A stretch of DNA of 64,000 nucleotides, from assembly GCF_034347425.1 (NCBI RefSeq), contig NZ_CP133779.1, forward strand, positions 1,860,001 through 1,924,000, read 5' to 3'. Shown one piece after another: positions 1-8,771 of this stretch. The notes under the pieces are model-generated. The model was not told the origin of the DNA. It ran no database searches and saw nothing but the letters and a program-made list of their open reading frames with translations. How positions within the stretch are numbered: the first letter of the stretch is position 1; every line of letters begins with the position of its first letter. The DNA is from Undibacterium sp. CCC3.4. GTDB taxonomy: Bacteria > Pseudomonadota > Gammaproteobacteria > Burkholderiales > Burkholderiaceae_D. The translations under genes and the position numbers were made by a program.

Positions 1-744
1 GCTGCTACGGCGGTGGCTCAGGCCGATGTGGTGATCACCATGCTCGATGCCGGTCCGGTGGTACTTGAAGTGGTGCAGCAGATCGCTCCAGCGCTGCGCG
101 CCGGCGCGATCGTCATCGACATGAGCTCGACCCGACCGGATGAAGCACGGCAATGCCATGCCATGCTCGCCGCGCGCGCGGTCGGCTTCATTGATGCGCC
201 GGTTTCCGGCGGCGTGATCGGTGCCCAAGCAGGTACGTTGGCGATCATGGCGGGTGGTTCAGTGGCCGATTTTAATGCGGTTGCGCCGCTGTTTGACGTA
301 CTCGGGCGGGCCACCCATGTTGGTGCGGCCGGTACCGGGCAATTGGCGAAGTTGTGTAACCAGCTCATAGTCGGTGGCACAATTAATATCATCGCCGAGG
401 CTTTATTGTTGGCACAAGCAGGCGGGGCTGATCCGGTCGCGGTACGCCAAGCTTTACGCGGCGGTTTTGCCGAAAGCCGGATTTTGGAAGTGCATGGTCA
501 GCGCATGCTCGAGCGTGCCTTCATCCCCGGTGGCCAGGTCAAGACCCAGGCCAAGGATATGGAGAATATCTTGAGTGCCGCCGCTGCCGTCGGTCTGACG
601 CTGCCATTGAGCCAGCAGGTGGCGGCGATCTATGCCGGCTTGCTGCCCGATTATCCGCAGGCCGATCATTCGGCCGCGCTGCTGGCACTCGAACAGCGCA
701 ATCCCGGGCTGCGCCTCGGATCTTTACCCGATCAATTACCATGA
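1..744 (+). CDS. Beta-hydroxyacid dehydrogenase, NAD(P)-dependent (5' end outside window)
   Basis: This is the C-terminal part of a 3-hydroxyisobutyrate dehydrogenase / tartronate semialdehyde reductase family enzyme, which oxidises or reduces beta-hydroxyacids with NAD(P). The reading frame is open from base 1, so the N-terminal Rossmann glycine motif lies upstream of the window. Visible are the end of the Rossmann domain (ADVVITML), the substrate-binding DAPVSGG motif about 65 codons from the edge, and the family GAAGTGQLAKLCNQ segment, whose lysine is the usual catalytic residue. The all-helical C-terminal domain follows and is complete. The exact substrate (3-hydroxyisobutyrate, tartronate semialdehyde or succinate semialdehyde) cannot be told from this part. 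It ends just before the molybdopterin oxidoreductase gene, so the two may be cotranscribed. Confidence 0.88.
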   Translation, partial: AATAVAQADVVITMLDAGPVVLEVVQQIAPALRAGAIVIDMSSTRPDEARQCHAMLAARAVGFIDAPVSGGVIGAQAGTLAIMAGGSVADFNAVAPLFDVLGRATHVGAAGTGQLAKLCNQLIVGGTINIIAEALLLAQAGGADPVAVRQALRGGFAESRILEVHGQRMLERAFIPGGQVKTQAKDMENILSAAAAVGLTLPLSQQVAAIYAGLLPDYPQADHSAALLALEQRNPGLRLGSLPDQLP

Positions 745-788
745 GCGGCGTGCGTCGCGATGGCTCTGTCATTTCACCAGGAATAAGC

Positions 789-2879
789 ATGAGTTCAACC
801 ATAGTTCGCGGGGTTTGTCCGCATGATTGCCCCGATACCTGTGCCTTGTTGGTGACGGTCGAAGATGGCAAGGCCGTTGCCGTTAAAGGCGATCCCGATC
901 ATCCGACTACGGCCGGGGTGCTGTGTACCAAGGTGTCGCGCTATACCGAGCGTACCTACCATCCGGAACGACTGTTGTATCCGCAAAAACGGGTAGGAAA
1001 AAAAGGCGCCGGCCAGTTTGTCCGCATCAGTTGGGAAGAGGCGCTGAGTACTATCGCGGCGCGGCTCGCACCGCTGGCGGCCGAGCGGCCATTGGCGATC
1101 CTGCCTTACAGTTATGCTGGAACCATGGGCTTGTTGCAGGGTGATGGCATGGCGCAGCGGTTTTTTCATCGTATCGGCGCGTCGTTTCTCGATCGTACCA
1201 TTTGCGCTACCGCCGGCGGTGTCGGTTACAAGTACACCCTGGGCGCGCGCGTCGGTACCGATACCGAACAGGTGCAGAATGCTCGCTTGATCATCATCTG
1301 GGGTGGCAATCCTATCGCCTCGAATCTGCATTTGTGGATGCGGGTGCAGGAAGCCAAGCGAGAGGGCGCGCAATTGATTTGTATCGATCCCTATCGCTCG
1401 TTGACGGCCGAGAAGTGTCATCAGCATATCGCACTCTTACCCGGTACCGATGCGGCGCTGGCGCTGGGCATGATGCATGTGCTGTGTGCCGAAGATTTGC
1501 TTGACCATGCCTATATCGCTGCGCATACCTTGGGCTTTGCCGAGCTCAAACAGCGTGTGGCCGAGTGGGATCCCGAACGTGTGGCGGCGGTGTGCGGTAT
1601 TACTGCAGCAGAAGTGATTGGTTTGGCACGCGCCTATGGTCAGGCTGGTCAGCGCGGTGAGCCTAGTCTGATACGTATGAATTACGGCATACAACGCGTG
1701 CATGGTGGTGGCATGGCGGTACGGAATATCGCTTGTCTGCCAGCCTTGACCGGGGCTTGGCGGCACGCTGCCGGCGGCGTGCAATTATCGCTGTCCGATA
1801 GTTTTCCGCGTAATACCGCGTATTTGCAGCGTCCCGATTTGTTTCCGGCTGAGTTGCCGCGTCGGACCATTAACATGAGTACCATCGGAGACGATTTGCT
1901 GCGCCCGAGTTCGGCCGAGTTTGGCCCGCAAATTGAAGCCTTGTTTGTGTATAACTCCAATCCGGTAGCGATCGCGCCGGAATCGGGCAAGGTGATGCAA
2001 GGTTTTGCGCGTGAAGACTTATTTACGGTAGTGCTTGAACATTTCCAAACCGATACTGCCGACTATGCCGATCTGCTGCTGCCGGCCACCACGCAGCTTG
2101 AACACACCGATATTCACAGCACTTATGGTCACTTGTATATGATGGCGAACAATGCGGCGATTGCGCCGCTCGGTGAAGCCAAGCCTAACAGTGAAATTTT
2201 TCGCTTGCTAGCGCAGGCGATGGGTTATACCGAGCCGTGTTTTTCTGAGAGCGATGATGAGATGGCCAGTCGGGCCTTTAATAACAAGGATGAACGCGCG
2301 ATTCATTTCGACTGGGCTTCCTTGAAAAAAACCGGTTGGCAAAAACTACGCGTGAAAGCGGCGCCGTTTGCCGAGGGTGGGTTTACCACGCCATCTGGTA
2401 AGTGTGAATTTTATAGTGCGACGATGGCGCGTGATGGTTTTGACCCTTTGCCCGGCTATACTGCGCCGCATGAGTCGGTGGCCAGCGCGCCACAGTTGGC
2501 GCAGCATTATCCTTTGGCGATGATTTCGCCGCCGGCGCGTAATTTTCTTAATTCGACCTTCGTCAATGTCAAGAGTTTACGCGATACCGAAGGCGAGCCG
2601 CATCTCGATATGCATCCCGATGACGCCACTGCACGCGCCATCGCTGATGGCGATATGCTGAGAATTTTCAATGATCGTGGCAGTTTCGTCGCGCGTGCGC
2701 GGGTGACCGACAAGGCACGTGCCGGCTTGGTGGTGGCCTTGTCGATATGGTGGAAGAAGCTCGCCAGCGACCATAAAAATGCCAATGAAGTGGTGAGCCA
2801 AGGCTTGACTGATATGGGTAAGGGACCGACGTTTTATGATGTGCTGGTGCAAGTAGAACGCCTGAACGAATTGCCTTGA
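789..2879 (+). CDS. Molybdopterin oxidoreductase (DMSO reductase superfamily) with 4Fe-4S site
   Basis: A 696-residue molybdenum bis-MGD enzyme of the DMSO reductase superfamily. The N-terminus carries a complete iron-sulfur motif: C10-x3-C14-x3-C18-x27-C46. The molybdopterin oxidoreductase domain follows, and the dinucleotide-binding domain (around ARNFLNSTFVN and MHPDDA) closes the protein. There is no Tat or Sec signal, so it is predicted to be cytoplasmic. I chose ATG 789 because AGGAAT sits just upstream and the protein then opens directly into the Cys motif. An in-frame ATG at 741 overlaps the previous stop as ATGA and would add 16 residues unlike the family. No electron-transfer or membrane-anchor subunit is next to it, so substrate and partner are unknown. 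Superfamily assignment is firm; function is open. Confidence 0.85.
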   Translation: MSSTIVRGVCPHDCPDTCALLVTVEDGKAVAVKGDPDHPTTAGVLCTKVSRYTERTYHPERLLYPQKRVGKKGAGQFVRISWEEALSTIAARLAPLAAERPLAILPYSYAGTMGLLQGDGMAQRFFHRIGASFLDRTICATAGGVGYKYTLGARVGTDTEQVQNARLIIIWGGNPIASNLHLWMRVQEAKREGAQLICIDPYRSLTAEKCHQHIALLPGTDAALALGMMHVLCAEDLLDHAYIAAHTLGFAELKQRVAEWDPERVAAVCGITAAEVIGLARAYGQAGQRGEPSLIRMNYGIQRVHGGGMAVRNIACLPALTGAWRHAAGGVQLSLSDSFPRNTAYLQRPDLFPAELPRRTINMSTIGDDLLRPSSAEFGPQIEALFVYNSNPVAIAPESGKVMQGFAREDLFTVVLEHFQTDTADYADLLLPATTQLEHTDIHSTYGHLYMMANNAAIAPLGEAKPNSEIFRLLAQAMGYTEPCFSESDDEMASRAFNNKDERAIHFDWASLKKTGWQKLRVKAAPFAEGGFTTPSGKCEFYSATMARDGFDPLPGYTAPHESVASAPQLAQHYPLAMISPPARNFLNSTFVNVKSLRDTEGEPHLDMHPDDATARAIADGDMLRIFNDRGSFVARARVTDKARAGLVVALSIWWKKLASDHKNANEVVSQGLTDMGKGPTFYDVLVQVERLNELP

Positions 2880-3069
2880 GGCTCGTTTACTAGAGAACAG
2901 TTTCAATTTGCAGCTAAACCGCTTGCCATGTGCCCTCATTGTCGCTAGCATCAATGACGGCGCAGTACACAGATTAAAAAGAACGATCATGCTTTTTATT
3001 CGCTTGTGAGCAACAATATCGAGGCGAAAAAAATTTACGACGACATAACAATCAGAGACGAGGACGTAT

Positions 3070-4851
3070 ATGGACAAGTTTTGGCTTAAATCCTATCCCG
3101 AAGGGATTCCTGCAGAAATCGATGTGACCCGCTATGAATCGCTGGTACAGATGCTCGACGAAGCATTCAAAAAATTTGCTCCGCGTAATGCTTATGCCTG
3201 CATGGGGGCAGTTCTGACGTATGCTGAACTCGACCGCTTGTCGCAACAAGTCGGTGCTTGGCTGCAGAGCCGCGGCTTGTCGCAGGGTGCGCGGGTGGCG
3301 ATCATGATGCCGAATGTCTTGCAATATCCGGTGGTGATGGCGGCGGTACTGCGCGCCGGTTATGCCGTGGTGAATGTGAATCCGCTGTATACGCCACGGG
3401 AACTTGAACATCAATTGAAAGATTCTGGCGCGGAGGCGATTTTTATTTTGGAAAATTTCGCCATCACGCTCGAGCATGTGTTGGCAAAAACCGCGATCAA
3501 GCATATCGTGGTGGCGAGCATGGGCGATATGTTAGGCGGCCTCAAAGGCATGCTGGTCAATTTCGTTGTGCGCAATGTAAAAAAAATGGTGCCGGCATTT
3601 TCGCTGCCAGGAGCACTGCGTTTCAAGCAAGTGTTGTCGCAAGCTGCGGGCATGAAGTTGAAACCAGTCATTATCAAGCATGATGATGTGGCGTTTTTAC
3701 AGTACACCGGCGGTACCACCGGTGTCTCGAAAGGTGCGACGCTCACGCACCGCAACGTGGTGGCCAATGTTTTGCAAAATGATGCATGGCTCTCACCAGC
3801 TATGTCTGGTCATGAAGATGAAGCCAAGGTGATCGTCTGCGCCTTGCCGCTTTATCATATCTTCGCCTTGACGGTATGCAGTTTGCTCGGCACGCGCATC
3901 GGTGCGATGAATTTGCTCATTCCTAATCCGCGCGATATCCCTGGGTTTATCAAAGAATTGCAAAACTATAGGGTTAATATTTTCCCCGCCGTGAATACGC
4001 TGTATAACGGCTTGCTCAATAATCCCGAATTCGCCAAGCTCGATTTTTCTGGTTATGAAATTTGCAGTGGCGGCGGTATGGCAGTGCAAAAAGCGGTGGC
4101 CGACAGATGGCTCAAGGTCACTGGTTGCGCGATTGCTGAAGGTTACGGTTTGTCGGAAACCTCACCGGTGGCTACGGCTAACCCGGCGAATACCAAAGAA
4201 TTTTCCGGCACCATAGGCATGCCGGTCCCATCGACCGATATCATGATTTTGGATGATGACGGTAATTCGGTACCACTTGGGCATGCCGGTGAAATTGCGA
4301 TTCGTGGCCCGCAAGTGATGGCCGGTTATTGGAACCGTCCGGAAGAGACCGCCCAAGCCATGACGGCTGATGGTTTTTTCAAGACTGGTGACATCGGTAT
4401 TATGGATTTTCGCGGTTACACCACGATCGTCGATCGTAAGAAAGATATGATTTTGGTTTCCGGCTTTAATGTCTATCCGAATGAAATCGAGGGCGTGGTC
4501 GCCATGCATCCGGGCGTGCTTGAGTGTGCTTGCATCGGCGTACCGGATGCCAATTCGGGCGAGGCGGTCAAATTGTTCGTGGTGCGCCGGGATCCGACTT
4601 TGACGGTGGATCAGTTGATGGACTATTGCAAAGAGCAATTCACCGCTTACAAAAAACCGAAGTACATTGAATTCCGTCTGGAATTGCCGAAGACGAATGT
4701 CGGTAAGATTTTGCGGCGTGAATTGCGCGACGAAAAAAATCAGCTTAAGCGCCGGCTGAGTGGAAAAAAAAGGAAGGCTGCGGCCTTCCTTTTTTGTTTT
4801 TCGTCAGTGCTGCCGTTCACGCCAAGCCGGGGCGGCCATCTTCGACGGTGA
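3070..4851 (+). CDS. fadD: Long-chain fatty-acid--CoA ligase (FadD-type), 3' end probably frameshifted
   Basis: An adenylate-forming enzyme that activates fatty acids to acyl-CoA through an acyl-AMP intermediate, feeding beta-oxidation. Motifs are in family order: YTGGTTGVSKGA (about residues 211-222), YGLSETSP (about 358), FFKTGDIG (about 435) and the hinge/FACS segment RKKDMILVSGFNVYPNEIEG (about 455). GAGGA precedes the ATG with good spacing. As written the protein has 593 residues, and its last ~37 codons run through a strong terminator hairpin and into the 3' end of convergent phoD. One extra A in the A7 run at 4733-4739 would end the protein at TAA 4746-4748 after 559 residues (tail DEKKSA), a normal length for the family. 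The extension is therefore probably an artefact or mutation. Confidence 0.9.
   Translation: MDKFWLKSYPEGIPAEIDVTRYESLVQMLDEAFKKFAPRNAYACMGAVLTYAELDRLSQQVGAWLQSRGLSQGARVAIMMPNVLQYPVVMAAVLRAGYAVVNVNPLYTPRELEHQLKDSGAEAIFILENFAITLEHVLAKTAIKHIVVASMGDMLGGLKGMLVNFVVRNVKKMVPAFSLPGALRFKQVLSQAAGMKLKPVIIKHDDVAFLQYTGGTTGVSKGATLTHRNVVANVLQNDAWLSPAMSGHEDEAKVIVCALPLYHIFALTVCSLLGTRIGAMNLLIPNPRDIPGFIKELQNYRVNIFPAVNTLYNGLLNNPEFAKLDFSGYEICSGGGMAVQKAVADRWLKVTGCAIAEGYGLSETSPVATANPANTKEFSGTIGMPVPSTDIMILDDDGNSVPLGHAGEIAIRGPQVMAGYWNRPEETAQAMTADGFFKTGDIGIMDFRGYTTIVDRKKDMILVSGFNVYPNEIEGVVAMHPGVLECACIGVPDANSGEAVKLFVVRRDPTLTVDQLMDYCKEQFTAYKKPKYIEFRLELPKTNVGKILRRELRDEKNQLKRRLSGKKRKAAAFLFCFSSVLPFTPSRGGHLRR
4764..4800. terminator. 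Rho-independent terminator, bidirectional, between fadD and phoD
   Basis: The arms AAGGAAGGC (4770-4778) and GCCTTCCTT (4783-4791) form a 9-bp stem with loop TGCG. An A-run stands on the left and a T-run on the right, so it can act on both strands. It lies inside the fadD frame as written, which is the main reason to doubt that frame's end. Confidence 0.9.
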
Positions 4852-6397
4852 AACTCTTGAGCGTAGCGATGCCGGATTCCGGATTGGCGACGTCATCGAG
4901 TGCGAGGAAATGGCTGAGCATTTTTTTCTCGGTAATTTCCAACAGCATGTAACCACGTTTGTCGCTGCGACCATATTTCAGATGGGGGTTGGCTAGCACG
5001 ATCTGATCAGTAATTTCTTGCGGACGCGAATTCGAGGTGATCGAGGTGCCGCAAAATTCAGTGGCGATGCGGGGATTGCTTGCGCTGGCGCGGGCGTTGA
5101 AGTCTCGTTTCAGATGGGCGGCATAAAACGTATGCACGTCGCCGGAAAGGACGACCGGATTATTCACTTGGTAGCGCTGTAAGTCATCGAGCAAGCGAGT
5201 GCGTCCGGCTGGATAGCCGTCCCAGCCATCAGTCCAAAAGCGTGCTTCGGCATTAGCGCCAAGCGGGCTTAAGTTACATTGTGCCATCAGGGTTTGCTGC
5301 GCGAGGATATTCCATTTACCGGGCGACTTTGCCAAACCACGCGCCAGCCATTGTTCTTGTTCGTAGCCGAGCAGGGTGCGAGTGGGATCGCGCAGCTCAT
5401 TGCATTCGCCGTAGCTGACGAAATTCGAACCACCACGGCCGGGTTTGGCACAGGCTTGGTAGGAACGGTATTGGCGGTCGTCGAGCACATGCAAGCGTGC
5501 CAGCCGACCCCAATCGTAGCGATCATACAAGCGCATATGGGCAAACTGGGCCGGCGTGACGGTCGCTTGCTGCAGGCGTACCGGCATATGTTCGTAGAAG
5601 GCCTGATAGGCGGCGGCGCGCCGTGGCATGAAGTTAGGATCGAGCCGTTCATCGCGGTCATTACCGTAGTCATTACTCACTTCGTGATCATCCCAGGTGA
5701 CAATCCATGGTGCGCTGTGGTGCGCCGCTTGCAGTTGCAGGTCGCTTTTGTATTGCGCATAGCGGGCGCGGTAGCCGGCCAAGCTGCTGCTTTCGATGTC
5801 GCGTCGGCGTGGGCTGTTCGGGTGGCGCAGGTCGTAGGGACCCCACTCGTAGATGTAGTCCCCGAGGAAGGCGACCAAATCGGGTGCGGCAGCGGCGATG
5901 TGGCGATGTGCCGCATAGGCGCCGTATTCCCAATGCTGACAAGAGGCCACCGCAACGCGTAACAAAGCCACGGCGGCGTCGGCAGCCGGTGCAGTACGGG
6001 TGCGTGCCGGTGGGCTGACGGCGTCGCCGAGCAGAAAGCGATACCAGTACCAGCGATCTGGGCGTAAGCCGGTGACATCGACGTGCACACTGTGCGCCAA
6101 CTCCGGCAGGGCAAACGCCTCGCCGCGTGCGACGATGCTGGCGAAGGTATGCTCATCCGCGACTTCCCAGCGGACTTTGTAGACGGTATCGCCATAGACT
6201 GGTTCGGCCAGCGGCGCGGCGATCAGGCGGGTCCACAGCACCACGCTGTCCGGGCGTGGTGAGCCCGAGGCTACGCCGAGCGCAAACGGATAACCGCCGC
6301 TGTAGCGTTCGGCCGCCTGACCGGGAAACGCGCGTGCCAGCGCAGCGAGGGCGGCCAGTTTCAGTGAACGGTGCAGGAACCGCCGACGCGTCGCCAT
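4817..6397 (-). CDS. phoD: Alkaline phosphatase D family protein (PhoD-like), Tat-exported
   Basis: A 526-residue PhoD-family metallophosphatase, expected to release phosphate from phosphodiesters or phosphomonoesters outside the inner membrane. The N-terminus has a twin-arginine signal ([18 protein letters not shown], AxA-like cleavage near residue 27), as PhoD enzymes usually do. An N-terminal beta domain comes first, then the catalytic domain with metal-ligand motifs: ASCQHWEYG, FLGDYIYEWG (about 176), WDDHEVSNDYGND (about 236) and SGDVHTFYAAH (about 416). Its start lies 1 nt after the stop of the upstream thioesterase gene, so the two probably form an operon. It converges on fadD. I saw no clear Pho box. 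Confidence 0.9.
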   Translation of the reverse strand: MATRRRFLHRSLKLAALAALARAFPGQAAERYSGGYPFALGVASGSPRPDSVVLWTRLIAAPLAEPVYGDTVYKVRWEVADEHTFASIVARGEAFALPELAHSVHVDVTGLRPDRWYWYRFLLGDAVSPPARTRTAPAADAAVALLRVAVASCQHWEYGAYAAHRHIAAAAPDLVAFLGDYIYEWGPYDLRHPNSPRRRDIESSSLAGYRARYAQYKSDLQLQAAHHSAPWIVTWDDHEVSNDYGNDRDERLDPNFMPRRAAAYQAFYEHMPVRLQQATVTPAQFAHMRLYDRYDWGRLARLHVLDDRQYRSYQACAKPGRGGSNFVSYGECNELRDPTRTLLGYEQEQWLARGLAKSPGKWNILAQQTLMAQCNLSPLGANAEARFWTDGWDGYPAGRTRLLDDLQRYQVNNPVVLSGDVHTFYAAHLKRDFNARASASNPRIATEFCGTSITSNSRPQEITDQIVLANPHLKYGRSDKRGYMLLEITEKKMLSHFLALDDVANPESGIATLKSFTVEDGRPGLA

Positions 6398-6398
6398 C

Positions 6399-6818
6399 TC
6401 AGCGTACCGTCGCCAGTGCGCTCAGCGGTGGGATCTGGCGCGGTTTGCGCTCTTCATCGGTAGCGACGTAGGTCAGAGTGGCTTCGGTGACTTTGACGGT
6501 GCTGGCTTGCAGACGGTTACGTTCGGCATACACTTCGACCGAAATGGTGATCGAGGTATTGCCGACCTTGACGACTTCGGCATAGAACGACAGCAGGTCG
6601 CCGACAAACACCGGTTGTTTGAACAGGAAAGAGTTGACCGCGATGGTGGCGACGCGGCCGTTGGCGCGCCGGGCGGCCGGAATCGCTCCGGCGATGTCGA
6701 CTTGGGACATGATCCAGCCGCCGAACACGTCGCCATGGATATTGGCATCGGCTGGCATAGGCATGACCCGCAGGGTAGGCATGTGGGGCGGCAGAGTAGT
6801 TTGCATGAGATCAGACAT
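6399..6818 (-). CDS. Acyl-CoA thioesterase, hotdog fold (YciA-like)
   Basis: A 139-residue single-domain hotdog thioesterase that hydrolyses acyl-CoA to free acid and CoA. The diagnostic segment is ANIHGDVFGGWIMSQVDIAG, where the Asp before VFGG is the usual catalytic residue of the YciA/ACOT group; the KQPVFVGDLLSFYAEV strand follows. I chose the ATG at 6818 because AAGGAAG lies about 6 nt upstream; the longer frame to 6863 adds 15 residues without a ribosome-binding site. It is followed by phoD with a 1-nt gap. A divergent ABC exporter starts 111 bp away, so this gap must hold both promoters. The acyl chain preference cannot be predicted. Confidence 0.88.
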   Translation of the reverse strand: MSDLMQTTLPPHMPTLRVMPMPADANIHGDVFGGWIMSQVDIAGAIPAARRANGRVATIAVNSFLFKQPVFVGDLLSFYAEVVKVGNTSITISVEVYAERNRLQASTVKVTEATLTYVATDEERKPRQIPPLSALATVR

Positions 6819-6929
6819 CGCGAGCTTCCTTAAAACGTTACAATCTGGTTCGGCGTGGCGCATGATGCAGTTTCATTGGCACGCCATTCGGTACCTCATG
6901 ATAAACCACTTCAAGAAAAGACTCCTACG

Positions 6930-8771
6930 ATGCGTCGCAGAGAAAACACCGGCAACCGCAGCCTGCCCGCTGCCGACCAGCCACGCGGCGACTGGTCAAC
7001 CATCAAAACCCTGTTGCCTTATCTGTGGGCCTACAAATGGCGGGTGTTATTGGCTTTGTCATTTTTGGTCGCGGCCAAGCTGGCCAATGTCAGCGTGCCT
7101 TTATTGCTGAAAAAATTAGTCGACAACATGACGATTTCGCCCAGCCATCCGGCGGCGCAGTTGGTCCTGCCGGTCGGTCTGTTGTTGGCCTATGGTGCGC
7201 TGCGCTTGTCGACGACGATGTTTACGGAATTGCGCGAATTTGTCTTCGCCAAGGTGACGCAGCGGGCGGTACGCACGATTGCCTTACAAGTGTTCCGTCA
7301 TTTGCATGCGCTGTCGCTGCGCTTTCATCTCAATCGTCAAACCGGTGGCGTCACGCGGGACATTGAACGCGGCACGCGCGCGGTGTCGTCGCTGGTGTCG
7401 TATGCCTTGTTCAGCATTGTGCCGACTTTGTTGGAAATTACCATGGTGCTGATTTATTTGAGCACGCATTATGATAAATGGTTTGGCATCATTACTTTTT
7501 GCGCGCTGTTTTTGTATATCGCTTTCACGATTACGGTTACCGAATGGCGCACGCATTTTCGCCGCACCATGAATGAGCTCGATTCCAAGGCGCATACCAA
7601 AGCGATCGATTCCTTACTCAATTATGAAACGGTAAAGTATTTTGGCAATGAGGAATACGAAGCGCAACGCTATGACCAAGGCTTGCAGAATTTTGAGGCG
7701 GCTGCCGTTAAATCGCAGACCAGTCTGTCTTTACTCAATACCGGGCAGTCGCTGATCATCGCCACGGCCGTCACGTTGATATTGTGGCGCGCTACCGCCG
7801 GTGTGATCGATGGCAGTATGAGTCTGGGTGATCTGGTGTTGGTCAATTCTTTCATGCTGCAATTGTATGTGCCGCTGAATTTTCTCGGTGTGTTGTACCG
7901 CGAGATCAAACAGAGCATGGCCGATATGGAGAAACTGTTTTCTCTGTTGGAGCAGAATCAGGATATTGCCGACAGTGAAACAGCGCTGCCGCTGCGTATC
8001 AAGCACGATGCTTCGATCAGTTTCGAACACGTCAATTTCAGTTATGAGAGTAATCGTCAGATTTTATTCGATATCAATTTCACGATAGCCGCCGGTACGA
8101 CGACGGCGGTGGTTGGCCACAGTGGTTCCGGGAAGTCGACGCTGTCGCGTTTGTTGTTCCGTTTTTATGATATCGAGAGTGGCGTGATTGCGATCGCTGG
8201 CCAAGATGTGCGCGCGCTGACCCAGGCCTCGGTCCGTGCTGCCATCGGTATCGTGCCGCAAGATACAGTTCTGTTCAACGATACGATTGAATACAACATC
8301 GGTTATGGCAAACCGGGTGCAAGCAAGGCAGAAATTATCGCCGTGGCCAAGGCCGCGTATATCCATGATTTCATCGAGTCGCTGCCGGATGGTTACCAGG
8401 CTATGGTGGGTGAGCGCGGCTTGAAATTATCGGGCGGTGAAAAACAAAGGGTGGCGATCGCCAGGACGCTGCTGAAAAATCCGCCGATTTTGATTTTTGA
8501 TGAAGCGACCTCGGCGCTCGATTCGCAATCTGAGCAAATGATACAGGCGCAATTAAAAGAGATTTCACGCAGCCACACCAGTTTGGTGATTGCCCATCGG
8601 CTCTCGACCATCGTCGATGCACAGCAGATTTTGGTCATGGATCAAGGCCGTATCATCGAGCGCGGCACCCATGCGCTGTTACTGGCTCAGCAAGGCGCGT
8701 ATGCACGTATGTGGGAGCGCCAACAAAGTGGTGCGAGCGAAGTCGCTGTCGCCGCATTGGCGGAAATATAA
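6930..8771 (+). CDS. ABC transporter, fused permease/ATPase of the Atm1/HMT1 type
   Basis: A 613-residue half-transporter that would work as a homodimer in the inner membrane. The N-terminal half is a six-helix exporter domain (the first helix is near VLLALSFLVAAKLANVSVPLLL) and includes RFHLNRQTGGVTRDIERG, typical of Atm1-like exporters. The ATPase half has Walker A GHSGSGKST (about 396), signature LSGGEKQR (about 499), Walker B ILIFDEATSALD (about 519) and the H-loop AHRLST (about 552). Atm1 relatives export glutathione-linked sulfur compounds, persulfides or metal complexes; that role here is inferred. I chose ATG 6930 over 6855 because the extra 25 residues look non-native and AAGAAAAG stands upstream. 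The stop codon abuts the ATG of the LysR gene. Confidence 0.88.
   Translation: MRRRENTGNRSLPAADQPRGDWSTIKTLLPYLWAYKWRVLLALSFLVAAKLANVSVPLLLKKLVDNMTISPSHPAAQLVLPVGLLLAYGALRLSTTMFTELREFVFAKVTQRAVRTIALQVFRHLHALSLRFHLNRQTGGVTRDIERGTRAVSSLVSYALFSIVPTLLEITMVLIYLSTHYDKWFGIITFCALFLYIAFTITVTEWRTHFRRTMNELDSKAHTKAIDSLLNYETVKYFGNEEYEAQRYDQGLQNFEAAAVKSQTSLSLLNTGQSLIIATAVTLILWRATAGVIDGSMSLGDLVLVNSFMLQLYVPLNFLGVLYREIKQSMADMEKLFSLLEQNQDIADSETALPLRIKHDASISFEHVNFSYESNRQILFDINFTIAAGTTTAVVGHSGSGKSTLSRLLFRFYDIESGVIAIAGQDVRALTQASVRAAIGIVPQDTVLFNDTIEYNIGYGKPGASKAEIIAVAKAAYIHDFIESLPDGYQAMVGERGLKLSGGEKQRVAIARTLLKNPPILIFDEATSALDSQSEQMIQAQLKEISRSHTSLVIAHRLSTIVDAQQILVMDQGRIIERGTHALLLAQQGAYARMWERQQSGASEVAVAALAEI

Noticed and set aside
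741..788. ATG 741 as start of the molybdopterin oxidoreductase, overlapping the previous stop
   Set aside because: The extra 16 residues do not resemble the family, and AGGAAT favours ATG 789. ATGA overlap alone was not enough.
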